Part shown: positions 27,422-35,717 of the stretch, one piece after another
Layout of the letters: each line of letters begins with the position of its first letter
Numbering within the stretch: the stretch's first letter is position 1
Program-made: the position numbers and the translations under genes
The notes under the pieces: model-generated
What the model saw: only the letters and a program-made list of their open reading frames with translations
What the model was told of the DNA's origin: nothing
Database searches by the model: none
Origin: an uncultured Pelagibacteraceae bacterium
GTDB lineage: Bacteria > Pseudomonadota > Alphaproteobacteria > Pelagibacterales > Pelagibacteraceae
Direction: 5' to 3'
NCBI GenBank assembly: GCA_902588855.1
Contig: CACIQS010000004.1
Span: 1-44,918, forward strand
DNA length: 44,918 nucleotides

Positions 27422-28000
27422 TTATATCATTTTTTCTAGTGCTTTTTTCAAATTTTTATAATTAAGTTTTTTTTCGAATTTTTTGTTGTTAATTATTATC
27501 GTAGGAGTTGAGCTTATTTTAAAATTTTTTGCACCCTCTATTCGGTCATTTAACACAAAATCCTCAATATTTTTGTTATTCACACAAGACTCAAAATCTA
27601 TAGAGAAACCCTCGTTTTTTAAAAACATCTGCAGATTTTTATTTGCTTCTTCAACAGAGCTTCCTTTCACCCATTTTTGTTGATTGGTATATAGACTTTC
27701 CAAAATATCGGGATTTCCATCATTATTACATTGTGCAACTTTAGAGGCGTTGAAGGCGGCAATATCTAAAGGAAAGTGTCTAAACTCTATTTTAGCAAGA
27801 CCTGTATCTAAATATTCCTTTTTAAGTTCTGGATAAACGTTTTTATGGAAATTAGCACAATGGCTACAAGTTAGTGACTCAAACGCAATTATAGTTATTT
27901 TTGCCTCTTTATTTCCAACGATAATTCTTTTTACTTCTTCAGCATTTAAATTTGAAAAGCTTCCCAAAAAAATTATGGCAAGTAATATAATTTTCTTCAT
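27422..28000 (-). CDS. DsbA-family thiol-disulfide oxidoreductase (periplasmic)
   Basis: A 192-residue secreted thioredoxin-fold protein. Signal peptide residues 1-20 (ending NLNA-EE). The active site is C45-S-H-C48 in ESLTCSHCANFH, and the cis-proline region is SSTPTIIINN. The pattern is that of the DsbA/BdbD-like proteins found next to smc in alphaproteobacteria. It would oxidise or isomerise cysteines of exported proteins, possibly including cytochromes; the exact substrate is not known. An extra cysteine pair (about C88 and C138) lies in the helical insert. Confidence 0.9.
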   Translation of the reverse strand: MKKIILLAIIFLGSFSNLNAEEVKRIIVGNKEAKITIIAFESLTCSHCANFHKNVYPELKKEYLDTGLAKIEFRHFPLDIAAFNASKVAQCNNDGNPDILESLYTNQQKWVKGSSVEEANKNLQMFLKNEGFSIDFESCVNNKNIEDFVLNDRIEGAKNFKISSTPTIIINNKKFEKKLNYKNLKKALEKMI

Positions 28001-28485
28001 TTTTCTTTATAAACTTTTGTTAATTCTGTTAATGATTTTTTAATTTTTTCGTTTTTAACATCTTTAATTTTATCTCGATATTTACTAATTGCCACATTAT
28101 TTGATTTAGTATCATTCAAACTGTTAGTTTTTTGTTCATCGTCAAAGCTAATAAATTTAAGCTTTTCAACCACATCGTAGCCGAAAAAATTATTCATTTT
28201 ATCTAAAATATTTTTTTTTGAATATTCTACATCTACTTCATGGCCTCTTTTAACCATTATAACTAAAGTACTAACACCAAATCGATTTGAGTTTTTGAAT
28301 GTTTTTGGGAAACAGACTTTAAATAGTTCATTCCCAACTAAATATTTCCAATTACTGAGTGTTTCTGAATATATATGACCTTTTTTACTAATAATTTTTT
28401 TTAAATTTTTTGGCAAAGTGTCTTTGAAAGATCTTAATCCTTGAATGCTAGTATTTCTCTGCTTAGTATTATTTTTAAATTGCAT
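27997..28485 (-). CDS. DUF721 family protein (DciA-like)
   Basis: A 162-residue protein with a DUF721 domain in its first 110 residues: LPKNLKKIISKKGHIYSE, then NWKYLVGNELF and STLVIMVKRGHEVDVEYSKK. The DUF721/DciA family contains replicative helicase loaders in bacteria without DnaC. The C-terminal 45 residues are charged and probably disordered. The start codon ATG at 28485 directly abuts the divergent mutY ATG. Its 3' end overlaps the dsbA-like gene by 4 bp. The function is inferred from family only. Confidence 0.8.
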   Translation of the reverse strand: MQFKNNTKQRNTSIQGLRSFKDTLPKNLKKIISKKGHIYSETLSNWKYLVGNELFKVCFPKTFKNSNRFGVSTLVIMVKRGHEVDVEYSKKNILDKMNNFFGYDVVEKLKFISFDDEQKTNSLNDTKSNNVAISKYRDKIKDVKNEKIKKSLTELTKVYKEK

Positions 28486-29472
28486 ATGAAAGATCTAATA
28501 ATAACAAATAAAATTCTCAATTGGTACGATATAAATAAGAGATCTTTACCTTGGAGAATTAAGGTTTCACAAGAAAAGAAACAATATTTTACATTGGTTA
28601 GCGAGTTCATGTTGCAACAAACGCAGGTAGCTACTGTGATACCTTATTTTAATAGATTTATTAAAAATATTCCTAATATTGAAAAGTTATCAAAATATAA
28701 CGATAGAAAATTAATCAAACTTTGGGAAGGTCTTGGATATTATTCAAGAGTAAGAAATTTAAAAAAAACTGCTCAAATGATTGTTAAAAAATATAACAAA
28801 AAAATACCTAGAGATTTTTATGAATTAAAATCATTACCAGGCATTGGTGATTATACAGCAAGTGCAATTTCAGCAATTGCATTTAACAAACCAATAATTC
28901 CTTTGGATGGAAACATTGAAAGAGTATTAAAAAGATACTTATATTTAAAGAAACAAAGTCAAATTAAAAAAGAATTCTTACAAGATCAAAAAAAAATTTT
29001 TGGTACATCAACAAAAAGATCAAGCGATTATGCACAAGCTTTGATGGAACTAGGTGCATTAATTTGCAAACCTACAAATCCAATTTGCAACAAATGTCCA
29101 TTATTTAATAATTGCAAAGCTTTTAAAAATAAAAATTTTGATTTAGTAAAATTGAAGAAAATTAATAAGGAAACATATTATAAATTGAATGTTTATAAAA
29201 AAAATGATCAATATTTATTAATCAAAAATAATAAATTTAATTTTTTAAAAAATTTTAATATTTTTCCAATGGATCAATTAAATAATCCTAAAAATTTTGA
29301 TAAAGATTTAAATTTTAAAATATCTAATATGAATATGAATATTAAAATTGAATATAAAAAGAAGTACAACTTTTATAAAAATATAAATTGGGTAAATCCC
29401 ACAAAACTTGAAAATTATGTACTCCCAACTTTTACCAAAAAGATAATAAAATTTTTAGAAAGTCAAAAATGA
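28486..29472 (+). CDS. mutY: A/G-specific adenine glycosylase
   Basis: About 328 residues; removes adenine opposite 8-oxoguanine. Catalytic E40 is in SEFMLQQTQVATVIPYF, the helix-hairpin-helix LPGIGDYTASA (about 117-127) ends with catalytic D141 in PLDGNIERVL. The 4Fe-4S cluster cysteines are C194, C201, C204 and C210. The C-terminal MutT-like domain is short and diverged; I do not see the FSHF-type loop that recognises 8-oxoG. ATG 28486 is chosen over TTG 28441 because homologues begin about 12 residues before NWYD. Its ATG touches the divergent DUF721 ATG. Confidence 0.93.
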   Translation: MKDLIITNKILNWYDINKRSLPWRIKVSQEKKQYFTLVSEFMLQQTQVATVIPYFNRFIKNIPNIEKLSKYNDRKLIKLWEGLGYYSRVRNLKKTAQMIVKKYNKKIPRDFYELKSLPGIGDYTASAISAIAFNKPIIPLDGNIERVLKRYLYLKKQSQIKKEFLQDQKKIFGTSTKRSSDYAQALMELGALICKPTNPICNKCPLFNNCKAFKNKNFDLVKLKKINKETYYKLNVYKKNDQYLLIKNNKFNFLKNFNIFPMDQLNNPKNFDKDLNFKISNMNMNIKIEYKKKYNFYKNINWVNPTKLENYVLPTFTKKIIKFLESQK

Positions 29473-30614
29473 AAAAAATAGCAATTATTGGTGCAGGTAT
29501 TTCGGGTTTGTTTATAGCCAATTTATTTAAAGGAAATAAAGATTATCAGGTCACAATTTATGAAAAAAAAACTTCATTAGAAACAGAGGAAGGTTATGGT
29601 ATTCAATTATCTGTTAATAGCGTAAAGCTACTAAACAAATTAGGTTTCTCTTCCTTGTCAAACAAAGAGAAATTTAATCCAAAAAAAATTGATTTTTATG
29701 AAATTAAAAATTCAAAAAAAATTTGTGATTTAGATATTTCGGAATTTAATTCTGATGATTGTAATTACACAACGTTGAAAAGATCAAAATTACTTCACTT
29801 TTTAATCAATGGACTAGAAAAAAATACAATCCATTTTAACTGCAGTTTAGACAAGATAGAATACATTAATGATTCAATAAATTTAACTTTTGATAAGGAA
29901 AAAATAACGTGTGATCTTTTAATTATTTCAGACGGTGTATTTTCAAAAGGAAAGTCATTAATTTCAAATAATAATTCAGAACCAATTTATAATAACACTA
30001 TCGCTGTTAGAGCCAGTGTATCTAAAGAAAGTCTTGATAATATAAATGAGGAGAACATTTCTTTATTTTTAGGATCAGATTTTCATTATGTATTATATCC
30101 ACTTAATAATGATAAAAATTTTAATTTTATAGGCATATTGAAGAATAAGTTAAATTCTGATCAGCAAAAAAACCACAATTTTTGTAATGAAAGCACATTT
30201 ATTGAGAGCATTAAACAAAAATTATCTGAAAAAATTTCATTAAAAATATTTCAGAGTCTTGAGGATATTAAATTATTTCCAGTATTTGTAAGTAAAAATC
30301 CATTTATTCCTCCCAAAAATATTTTTTTAGTTGGTGATGCTTTTTTTGCATTCTCTCCATCTTTTGCTCAGGGAGCCTCACAATCAATAGAAGGAGCCAA
30401 TCACTTGCATGAAGTTATAATTAATCAAAAAAACGATTTTTACAATTCAAGATTACAGAGAGTAAAAATGATTAATAGAAGATCTGATTTTAATCAATTT
30501 GCTTTCCATTTATCAAATCCGATTATGATCTTTTTTAGAAATATTTTTTTAAAGCTTTTGACGAAAAATAAAAACTTTCTACAAAGTTATTTAGGTAAAA
30601 TTTATAAAAATTAA
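29469..30614 (+). CDS. FAD-dependent monooxygenase (UbiH/salicylate-hydroxylase type)
   Basis: A 381-residue group A flavoprotein hydroxylase. The FAD-binding motif is AIIGAGISGLFIA (GxGxxG), the middle DG motif is IISDGVFSKGKS, and the GD motif is FLVGDAFFAFSPSFAQGA. These motifs are shared by ubiquinone hydroxylases and aromatic hydroxylases. The IQLSVNSVKLLNKLG stretch resembles salicylate/3-hydroxybenzoate hydroxylases. The substrate cannot be decided here; a ubiquinone-ring hydroxylase is possible. It overlaps mutY by 4 bp and shares the palindromic TTAA stop with the convergent ccrM. Confidence 0.82.
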   Translation: MKKIAIIGAGISGLFIANLFKGNKDYQVTIYEKKTSLETEEGYGIQLSVNSVKLLNKLGFSSLSNKEKFNPKKIDFYEIKNSKKICDLDISEFNSDDCNYTTLKRSKLLHFLINGLEKNTIHFNCSLDKIEYINDSINLTFDKEKITCDLLIISDGVFSKGKSLISNNNSEPIYNNTIAVRASVSKESLDNINEENISLFLGSDFHYVLYPLNNDKNFNFIGILKNKLNSDQQKNHNFCNESTFIESIKQKLSEKISLKIFQSLEDIKLFPVFVSKNPFIPPKNIFLVGDAFFAFSPSFAQGASQSIEGANHLHEVIINQKNDFYNSRLQRVKMINRRSDFNQFAFHLSNPIMIFFRNIFLKLLTKNKNFLQSYLGKIYKN

Positions 30615-31681
30615 TTTTTAGAAATTAATCTTCGTCTCAAGTAATCGATTGGGTAGGTTCGACCATTAATATCAAAATGCCAAAATGTCCAACCATTACA
30701 GCTTTCAGCTCCTAAAATAGTAGCTGCAACTTTATGAATTGAACCTTCTGCTTGATTATGTTTGATACTACCATCAGCCATTATTCTTGCTGTTATTTTT
30801 TTCTTATTATCAAAAATATTTGTTCCAGGCTTAATTATTCCAAGTTCTACCAGTGATCCAAATGGAATTCTTGGTTTTGATCTATTATTTTTAAGTGTAT
30901 CTAACAAATCATCTTTAATTGGTTTGGTAGCATTTACTCGTTGCTCAGCCGCTTTAAAATAATTTTTTTCTTTTTCTATACCAAAATAATTTCTACCTAG
31001 TTTTTTTGCAACTACTGCAGAAGTTCCAGAACCTAAAAAAGGATCAAGAATTAGATCATTTTTATTTGATGTAGCTAGTAAAATTCTGTGTAAAAGTGAT
31101 TCTGGTTTTTGAGTAGAATGAATTTTTTTTCCATTTTTTTTAAGTCTTTCAGAACCACTACAAATAGGAAGATTCCAATTAGATCTCATCTGAAGATCAT
31201 CATTTAAACATTTTAAAGACTGATAATTAAATGTATATTTTGATTTTTCGCTTTTCGACGCCCAAATTAAAGTCTCATGAGCATTTGTAAATCTTGTACC
31301 TCTAAAGTTAGGCATTGGATTATTTTTATTCCAGATGACATCATTAAGTATCCAGAATCCTAAATTTTGTATTGCAGTTCCTACTCTAAAAATATTATGA
31401 TAACTACCTATTACCCAAATAGCTCCATCTTTTTTTAAAATCCTTTTACATTCATTAAGCCATTCATATGTGAACTCATCATATTTTTTGAAATTCTCAA
31501 ATTGATCCCACTTATCGTTTACAGCGCTGACCTTTGACATATCTGGTCTAGTCAATTCACTTTTTAATTGCAAATTATATGGAGGATCAGCAAAAATTAA
31601 ATCAAAAGTTTCACTTGGAATTTTTTTTAATTCTTCGAGACTGTCTCCGTTAATAATTTTATTTTTAAAATTAGATTTCAT
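30611..31681 (-). CDS. ccrM: Cell-cycle DNA adenine methyltransferase CcrM (GANTC)
   Basis: A 356-residue beta-class N6-adenine methyltransferase. The catalytic motif DPPYNLQL (D32-Y35) comes first and the SAM-binding FLGSGTSAVVAKKLGR (from about 215) second, the beta-class order. The C-terminal extension (about 270-352) with LGIIKPGT, NQAEGSIHKVAA and GRTYPIDYLRRRL is the domain found in CcrM enzymes of alphaproteobacteria. CcrM methylates A in GANTC and follows the cell cycle in Caulobacter. The promoter upstream has two GANTC sites. The stop codon shares TTAA with the convergent monooxygenase. Confidence 0.94.
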   Translation of the reverse strand: MKSNFKNKIINGDSLEELKKIPSETFDLIFADPPYNLQLKSELTRPDMSKVSAVNDKWDQFENFKKYDEFTYEWLNECKRILKKDGAIWVIGSYHNIFRVGTAIQNLGFWILNDVIWNKNNPMPNFRGTRFTNAHETLIWASKSEKSKYTFNYQSLKCLNDDLQMRSNWNLPICSGSERLKKNGKKIHSTQKPESLLHRILLATSNKNDLILDPFLGSGTSAVVAKKLGRNYFGIEKEKNYFKAAEQRVNATKPIKDDLLDTLKNNRSKPRIPFGSLVELGIIKPGTNIFDNKKKITARIMADGSIKHNQAEGSIHKVAATILGAESCNGWTFWHFDINGRTYPIDYLRRRLISKN

Positions 31682-31693
31682 TTTTAAAAATTA

Positions 31694-31722
31694 ATTAGAC
31701 TCCAAATGGATTCTTCGGTCAA
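31694..31722 (-). promoter_or_regulatory. ccrM promoter with two GANTC sites
   Basis: Minus strand: -35 TTGACC (31722-31717), 17-bp spacer, -10 TCTAAT (31699-31694). The start of transcription would be near 31687, leaving a leader of only about 6 bases before the ATG at 31681. One GANTC site (31709-31713) lies in the spacer, and a second (31698-31702) overlaps the first bases of the -10 box. Methylation by CcrM itself could therefore change promoter activity. Confidence 0.65.
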
Positions 31723-31732
31723 CCTGTGATTG

Positions 31733-31763
31733 AAAAAATTGAATTCGATTTGTGTATCGAATT
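31733..31763 (-). terminator. Terminator after rnhB
   Basis: A perfect 8-bp inverted repeat AATTCGAT (31742-31749) / ATCGAATT (31756-31763) with a 6-base loop. On the minus strand it is followed by CAA and six T (31738-31733). It separates the UDG-rnhB transcript from the ccrM promoter. The stem is AT-rich, so it may be weak. Confidence 0.6.
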
Positions 31764-31785
31764 TTAATGATAACTAGATGTAGTA

Positions 31786-32346
31786 TTAAATTAATCTAGA
31801 TATGGGAGAGAAAGTTTTTCTATGATGTTTAGTTATGCCTAGTTTTTTTAATGCTTGTAAATGTTTTTTAGTACCATAACCAAAATTTTTATCCCAATGA
31901 TAACCTTTGTTTTTTTTTGATAGAGCAGCAACAAATCTATCTCTTGATACCTTGGCTATTATAGAGGCTGCTGAAATTGAAGGAATTTTTTTATCACCCT
32001 TTATGATTGATTTTAATTTATAATTTTTTATTTGTGGAATTTTGCTTCCATCTATCAATACGAGAGTTGGTTTTTTTGTTAATTTTAATATAGCTCTTTT
32101 CATTGCCAGTAAACTTGCATTTAGTATATTGAGTTTTTCAATCTCACTAACAGAGGCTTTACCTAATGACCAAATTGAATTTTTTTTAATATAATTAAAA
32201 AGGTATTCTCTCTTTTTTTTACTCAACAGTTTTGAGTCTTTTAAAATTTTTGGATCTGCAGATTTCTTTAGAATGACAGCAGCAGCATAAACAGGACCTA
32301 TTAAACTACCTCTGCCGACCTCATCAACACCAGCTATTAATTTCAT
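31786..32346 (-). CDS. rnhB: Ribonuclease HII
   Basis: A 186-residue RNase HII that removes single ribonucleotides and RNA primers from DNA. The catalytic pair D8-E9 is in IAGVDEVGRGSLIGPVYAAAV, a further acid in LVLIDGSKIP, and the next in ISAASIIAKVSRD. The ending YGTKKHLQAL with H is typical. Its ATG overlaps the last base of the UDG stop codon, so both are cotranscribed. Confidence 0.95.
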   Translation of the reverse strand: MKLIAGVDEVGRGSLIGPVYAAAVILKKSADPKILKDSKLLSKKKREYLFNYIKKNSIWSLGKASVSEIEKLNILNASLLAMKRAILKLTKKPTLVLIDGSKIPQIKNYKLKSIIKGDKKIPSISAASIIAKVSRDRFVAALSKKNKGYHWDKNFGYGTKKHLQALKKLGITKHHRKTFSPISRLI

Positions 32347-33062
32347 TAAATTGTTAATTTTAACTCTCTAACTTTTTCTCTTATTTTTTTTAAATCTTCC
32401 CATGAATATTTTTTTTTATCTGGATATCTAATTAAATAAGAAGGGTTAAAAGTTATCATTAAAGGATAAGTATTATTATTTAAAATTATTTCCTTCCATT
32501 TACCTCTTTCTGAAGATATTTTTTCATTTATCCCAGTAACAGCCTCCATAGCAGTGCTACCCATTAAAATTATAATTTTGGGATCAATAATAGATATATG
32601 TTCTTTTAAAAAGTTTGAGTAACGTTTAATTTCTTGCGAAGTTGGTTTTCTATCCTCTGGTGGTCTAAAATTTATTGCATAACTTGTATAAATATTTTGT
32701 CTTTTAATATTTATTGCTATTAACATTTTGTCTAAAAGCTCTCCACTTTCTCCTTTGAAAGGATTTCCTACTTTGTCTTCAATTTCATTTGGAGCTTCTC
32801 CGATTAACATTATAGGACTATCAATATTTCCTTCTCCAAGAACAATATTTTTGGAATTATTTCTTAGTTTACAATTTTCAATTGAATTTAATTGTTTCTT
32901 TAGATTTTTTAATAAATCTTGTTTATTTCTTTGACTGATATCACTTTCTTTTTCGACCTTAGAAAACCTATTAATAGGTTTTTTATCAAATACAAAATTG
33001 GCTTCTATTGTATTTATTAATTCTTCGTTTAATTTGTCTTTTTGATTTATCAATTTTTTCAC
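32346..33062 (-). CDS. Uracil-DNA glycosylase, family 4-like, lacking Fe-S cysteines
   Basis: A 238-residue protein of the UDG superfamily, starting with GTG at 33062. Motif 1 is GEAPNEIEDKVGNPFKGESG (89-108), where the usual GEAPG has N in place of G. The stretch YAINFRPPEDRKPT matches family 4, where a cysteine normally precedes RPP. Motif 2 reads NPSYLIR (N206) in place of HPSYLLR. Only one cysteine (C64) is present in the whole protein, so the 4Fe-4S cluster of typical family 4 enzymes cannot form. It probably still excises uracil from DNA; activity is inferred. It is cotranscribed with rnhB. Confidence 0.8.
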   Translation of the reverse strand: MKKLINQKDKLNEELINTIEANFVFDKKPINRFSKVEKESDISQRNKQDLLKNLKKQLNSIENCKLRNNSKNIVLGEGNIDSPIMLIGEAPNEIEDKVGNPFKGESGELLDKMLIAINIKRQNIYTSYAINFRPPEDRKPTSQEIKRYSNFLKEHISIIDPKIIILMGSTAMEAVTGINEKISSERGKWKEIILNNNTYPLMITFNPSYLIRYPDKKKYSWEDLKKIREKVRELKLTI

Positions 33063-33076
33063 CTTACAAGGATTAA

Positions 33077-34765
33077 ATGATATCTAAAATATTTAAAATC
33101 ATATTATTATTGGCTTTATCCTATCAGACACCCATTTATTCTAAAAGTACAAGTTTTAATGATTTCAATTCAAGAGATTTATCTAATTATTTTTCAGGTA
33201 TTATAGCTTATGAAAATAGAGATAATTCAGAAGCTTTAAAATACTTCAATTTAAGTAAAGTTTTACTAAACAGCCATGACAATTATTTAAAAAGATATGT
33301 TAATTCACTTGTATTGGAAAACAAAGTAGCGCAAGCAATAAATGTTGTAAAAAATAACTCAAAAAAAAGTAACTCAGATTTTTTTGATGCATATGTTTTG
33401 TTAATAATTGATAGTTTGAAAAAAAATGATTTTGATAAAGCTGATATTTACTTAGATCAAAGTTTGAGATTTCAGGAAGAAAATAGGATTAATCTAGTAA
33501 TTTTTGAGACTTTCAAGCAGTATATTTACACTTTTAAAAATAAAAAACTTTTACTTAATAAGAAAAAATTTGGAAACTTATCATTAATAGCTGAGGCATT
33601 TCAAAGATGTTATTATAACGATCAAAGAACCGGCACCTTCTTTTTAAATTTAATTAATAGTCAACAAGGTGATTATTCAAGATATGTATTTTTTTATGTA
33701 AATTATCTTATTCAGAACAAGGAGTTTGATCAGGCAAAGTCTGTAATAGATCAAATTGATTATATTGGCTCAACACTTTTGTTAACTCAAACCAAAAGCT
33801 GGATAGATAATAATAAGTTTAAAAGTTTTGAAAAAATTTTCTCATGTGGAAATCACAATGATATAATTAGTGAATTTTTATTTTTGATATCAAATCTTTA
33901 TTCATCACAAGATAATTTTGAAAAATCAAATTTTTATTTAAATTTATCAATATACTTAAATCCTAAATTTGAATTTAATTTATCACTTGTTTCAGAAAAT
34001 TTCTTTGCAGATGGTGAATACAGCAAGGTAAAAAAAATAGTAAGAAAATTTAAAGAGACTGATGAATTTTATTATTGGTTTAGAGTTAAAAAAGAAGCAC
34101 AAATAATAGTGAAAGAACAAAATTATGAAAAGGGCACAAGCTATATCGAGTCTAAATTTAAAAATATTGAAAAACCTAACCCAAAGATCATTTTTGATTT
34201 AGCAAATTTTTACAAAAACTCTAAAAATTATGAACTTGCAATTGATTATTATTCAAGTTTAATCTCTTCACTAGAGGATACCTCTTTAATTAAATCAGAT
34301 ATTTTATATCGAAGAGGTGGGTGTTATGAAAGATTAGGTAATCATGAGAAGTCAGATGAAGATTTACTTCATGCTCTAAGGATAAGACCTGATGATGCAT
34401 ACGTACTAAATTATCTTGCTTATTCTTGGTTAGAACGTGATTTCAAAATAGATGAAGCGATGGAAATGTTAAAAATAGCTTATAATTTAAAAAGTAACGA
34501 TCCCTATATTATTGACTCAATTGGTTGGGCATATTTTTTGATAGATGAATATGATGAAGCAGAAAAATATTTAAAAAGAGCTGTTGAATTAATGCCAGAT
34601 GATCCAATAGTAAATGATCATTACGGAGATATATTGTGGAAGCTAGATCAAAAAATTCAGGCACGATATTTTTGGAATAGTGTGTTGAGTTTTGATGATA
34701 CTGAAGATGATATGAGAGAAAATATAAACAAAAAATTGATTACTGGCTTAAAATCTATTCAATGA
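33077..34765 (+). CDS. Exported tetratricopeptide repeat protein
   Basis: A 562-residue protein with a signal peptide (about residues 1-22, ending IYSKS). TPR-like units run through the protein, clearest near the C-terminus (about residues 400-520): LYRRGGCYERLGNHEKSDEDLLHAL, then the YVLNYLAYSWLERDFKIDEA unit, then SIGWAYFLIDEYDEAEKYLKRAVEL (shown here only as landmarks). The combination of TPR protein followed by ispE is common in alphaproteobacteria. TPRs mediate protein contacts, possibly at the cell envelope; a specific role is not known. AAGGA lies 4 bases before the ATG. Confidence 0.85.
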   Translation: MISKIFKIILLLALSYQTPIYSKSTSFNDFNSRDLSNYFSGIIAYENRDNSEALKYFNLSKVLLNSHDNYLKRYVNSLVLENKVAQAINVVKNNSKKSNSDFFDAYVLLIIDSLKKNDFDKADIYLDQSLRFQEENRINLVIFETFKQYIYTFKNKKLLLNKKKFGNLSLIAEAFQRCYYNDQRTGTFFLNLINSQQGDYSRYVFFYVNYLIQNKEFDQAKSVIDQIDYIGSTLLLTQTKSWIDNNKFKSFEKIFSCGNHNDIISEFLFLISNLYSSQDNFEKSNFYLNLSIYLNPKFEFNLSLVSENFFADGEYSKVKKIVRKFKETDEFYYWFRVKKEAQIIVKEQNYEKGTSYIESKFKNIEKPNPKIIFDLANFYKNSKNYELAIDYYSSLISSLEDTSLIKSDILYRRGGCYERLGNHEKSDEDLLHALRIRPDDAYVLNYLAYSWLERDFKIDEAMEMLKIAYNLKSNDPYIIDSIGWAYFLIDEYDEAEKYLKRAVELMPDDPIVNDHYGDILWKLDQKIQARYFWNSVLSFDDTEDDMRENINKKLITGLKSIQ

Positions 34766-35604
34766 AATTAAATTTAAAGTCTCATGCTAAAATCAATTTA
34801 GCTCTCAATGTGACAGGAAAAAATAAATCATTACATAAAATAGAAAGCATCATTAGTTTTATTGATTTGTATGATGTTATTTCAGTTAAAAAAACAAGAG
34901 GTGAAAAGCATAATATTTTTTTTCAAGGGAAATTTGCAAAAGGTATTGGAAAAAAAAATACTGTTCAAAAACTCTTTCAAATTCTAGATCGAGAAAGGTT
35001 GTTACTAAATCAAAAATTTAGAGTTTCTATAACTAAGAATATACCCCCAAAAGCTGGACTTGGTGGAGGTTCAATAAATGCTGCGAGTATTTTAAATTTT
35101 TTAAATAAAAAAAAGATAATTAGAATTAGTAAAAAAAAAATTTTGAAGGTTTGCACTGAAATAGGGTCTGATGTTATTTTAGGTATAGAACCGTCTAGCT
35201 CAGTTTTACTTTCAAACAATAAAATTAAAAAATTTTTAAATTGTCCGATTCTAAATATGCTTTTAATAAAGCCTAATTTTGGTTGTGCGACAAAAAAAAT
35301 TTATTCTAACGTTAGAAATTTTACAAAACCAAAATTTAACAATCCAAAAAAAAATATGTTTGGTTATAAATTTTTAAAAAATCAAAGTAATACCTTAGAA
35401 GATGTTGCAATTTCAAAATACCCACAAATAAAAAAGATTAAGTTATTTTTAGAAAAGACTAATAATCCTGAGTTTGTAAGAATGACTGGTTCTGGTTCTA
35501 CAGTTATTGCGTACTATAAATCAGTCAAAGACTGTAATTTAGCAAAAGTTCAATTTAAGAGGAAATTTAAAAATTGTTGGTTGTATGTATCAAAAACTAT
35601 ATAA
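34762..35604 (+). CDS. ispE: 4-diphosphocytidyl-2-C-methyl-D-erythritol kinase
   Basis: A 280-residue GHMP kinase of the MEP pathway. The opening SHAKINLALNVTGK carries the conserved K-I-N-L substrate motif. The ATP loop is IPPKAGLGGGSINAAS (PxxxGLGGGS). The C-terminal MTGSGSTVIA completes the GHMP signature. It phosphorylates CDP-ME upstream of IspH in this pathway. It overlaps the TPR gene by 4 bp. Confidence 0.95.
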   Translation: MKLNLKSHAKINLALNVTGKNKSLHKIESIISFIDLYDVISVKKTRGEKHNIFFQGKFAKGIGKKNTVQKLFQILDRERLLLNQKFRVSITKNIPPKAGLGGGSINAASILNFLNKKKIIRISKKKILKVCTEIGSDVILGIEPSSSVLLSNNKIKKFLNCPILNMLLIKPNFGCATKKIYSNVRNFTKPKFNNPKKNMFGYKFLKNQSNTLEDVAISKYPQIKKIKLFLEKTNNPEFVRMTGSGSTVIAYYKSVKDCNLAKVQFKRKFKNCWLYVSKTI

Positions 35605-35638
35605 ATTTATTTTTTTTGTGTTATAGGAACTATAATAT

Positions 35639-35712
35639 TGGGGCGTAGCCAAGCGGTAAGGCACGGGTTTTTGGTACCTGCATCCTAGGTTCGAATCCTA
35701 GCGCCCCAGCCA
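35639..35712 (+). tRNA. tRNA-Gln (anticodon TTG)
   Basis: Full cloverleaf: acceptor TGGGGCG (35639-35645) with CGCCCCA, D-arm AGCCAAGCGGTAAGGC, anticodon stem CGGGT/ACCTG around the 7-base loop TTTTGGT giving anticodon TTG, variable CATCC region and T-arm with GGTTCGAATCC. Discriminator G, then CCA encoded in the DNA (35710-35712). TATAAT at 35631-35636 is too near the tRNA to be a good -10 box, so cotranscription with ispE is likely. The CCA-adding enzyme starts 5 bp after it. Confidence 0.95.
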
Positions 35713-35717
35713 TATAT

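Noticed and set aside
28441..28485. mutY start at TTG 28441
   Set aside because: It would add 15 residues before the conserved N-terminus; the ATG at 28486 fits homologues.
35631..35636. TATAAT just before tRNA-Gln as a promoter
   Set aside because: A start 7 bases downstream would lie inside the tRNA acceptor stem, and there is no -35 match at 17 bp (TATTTT).
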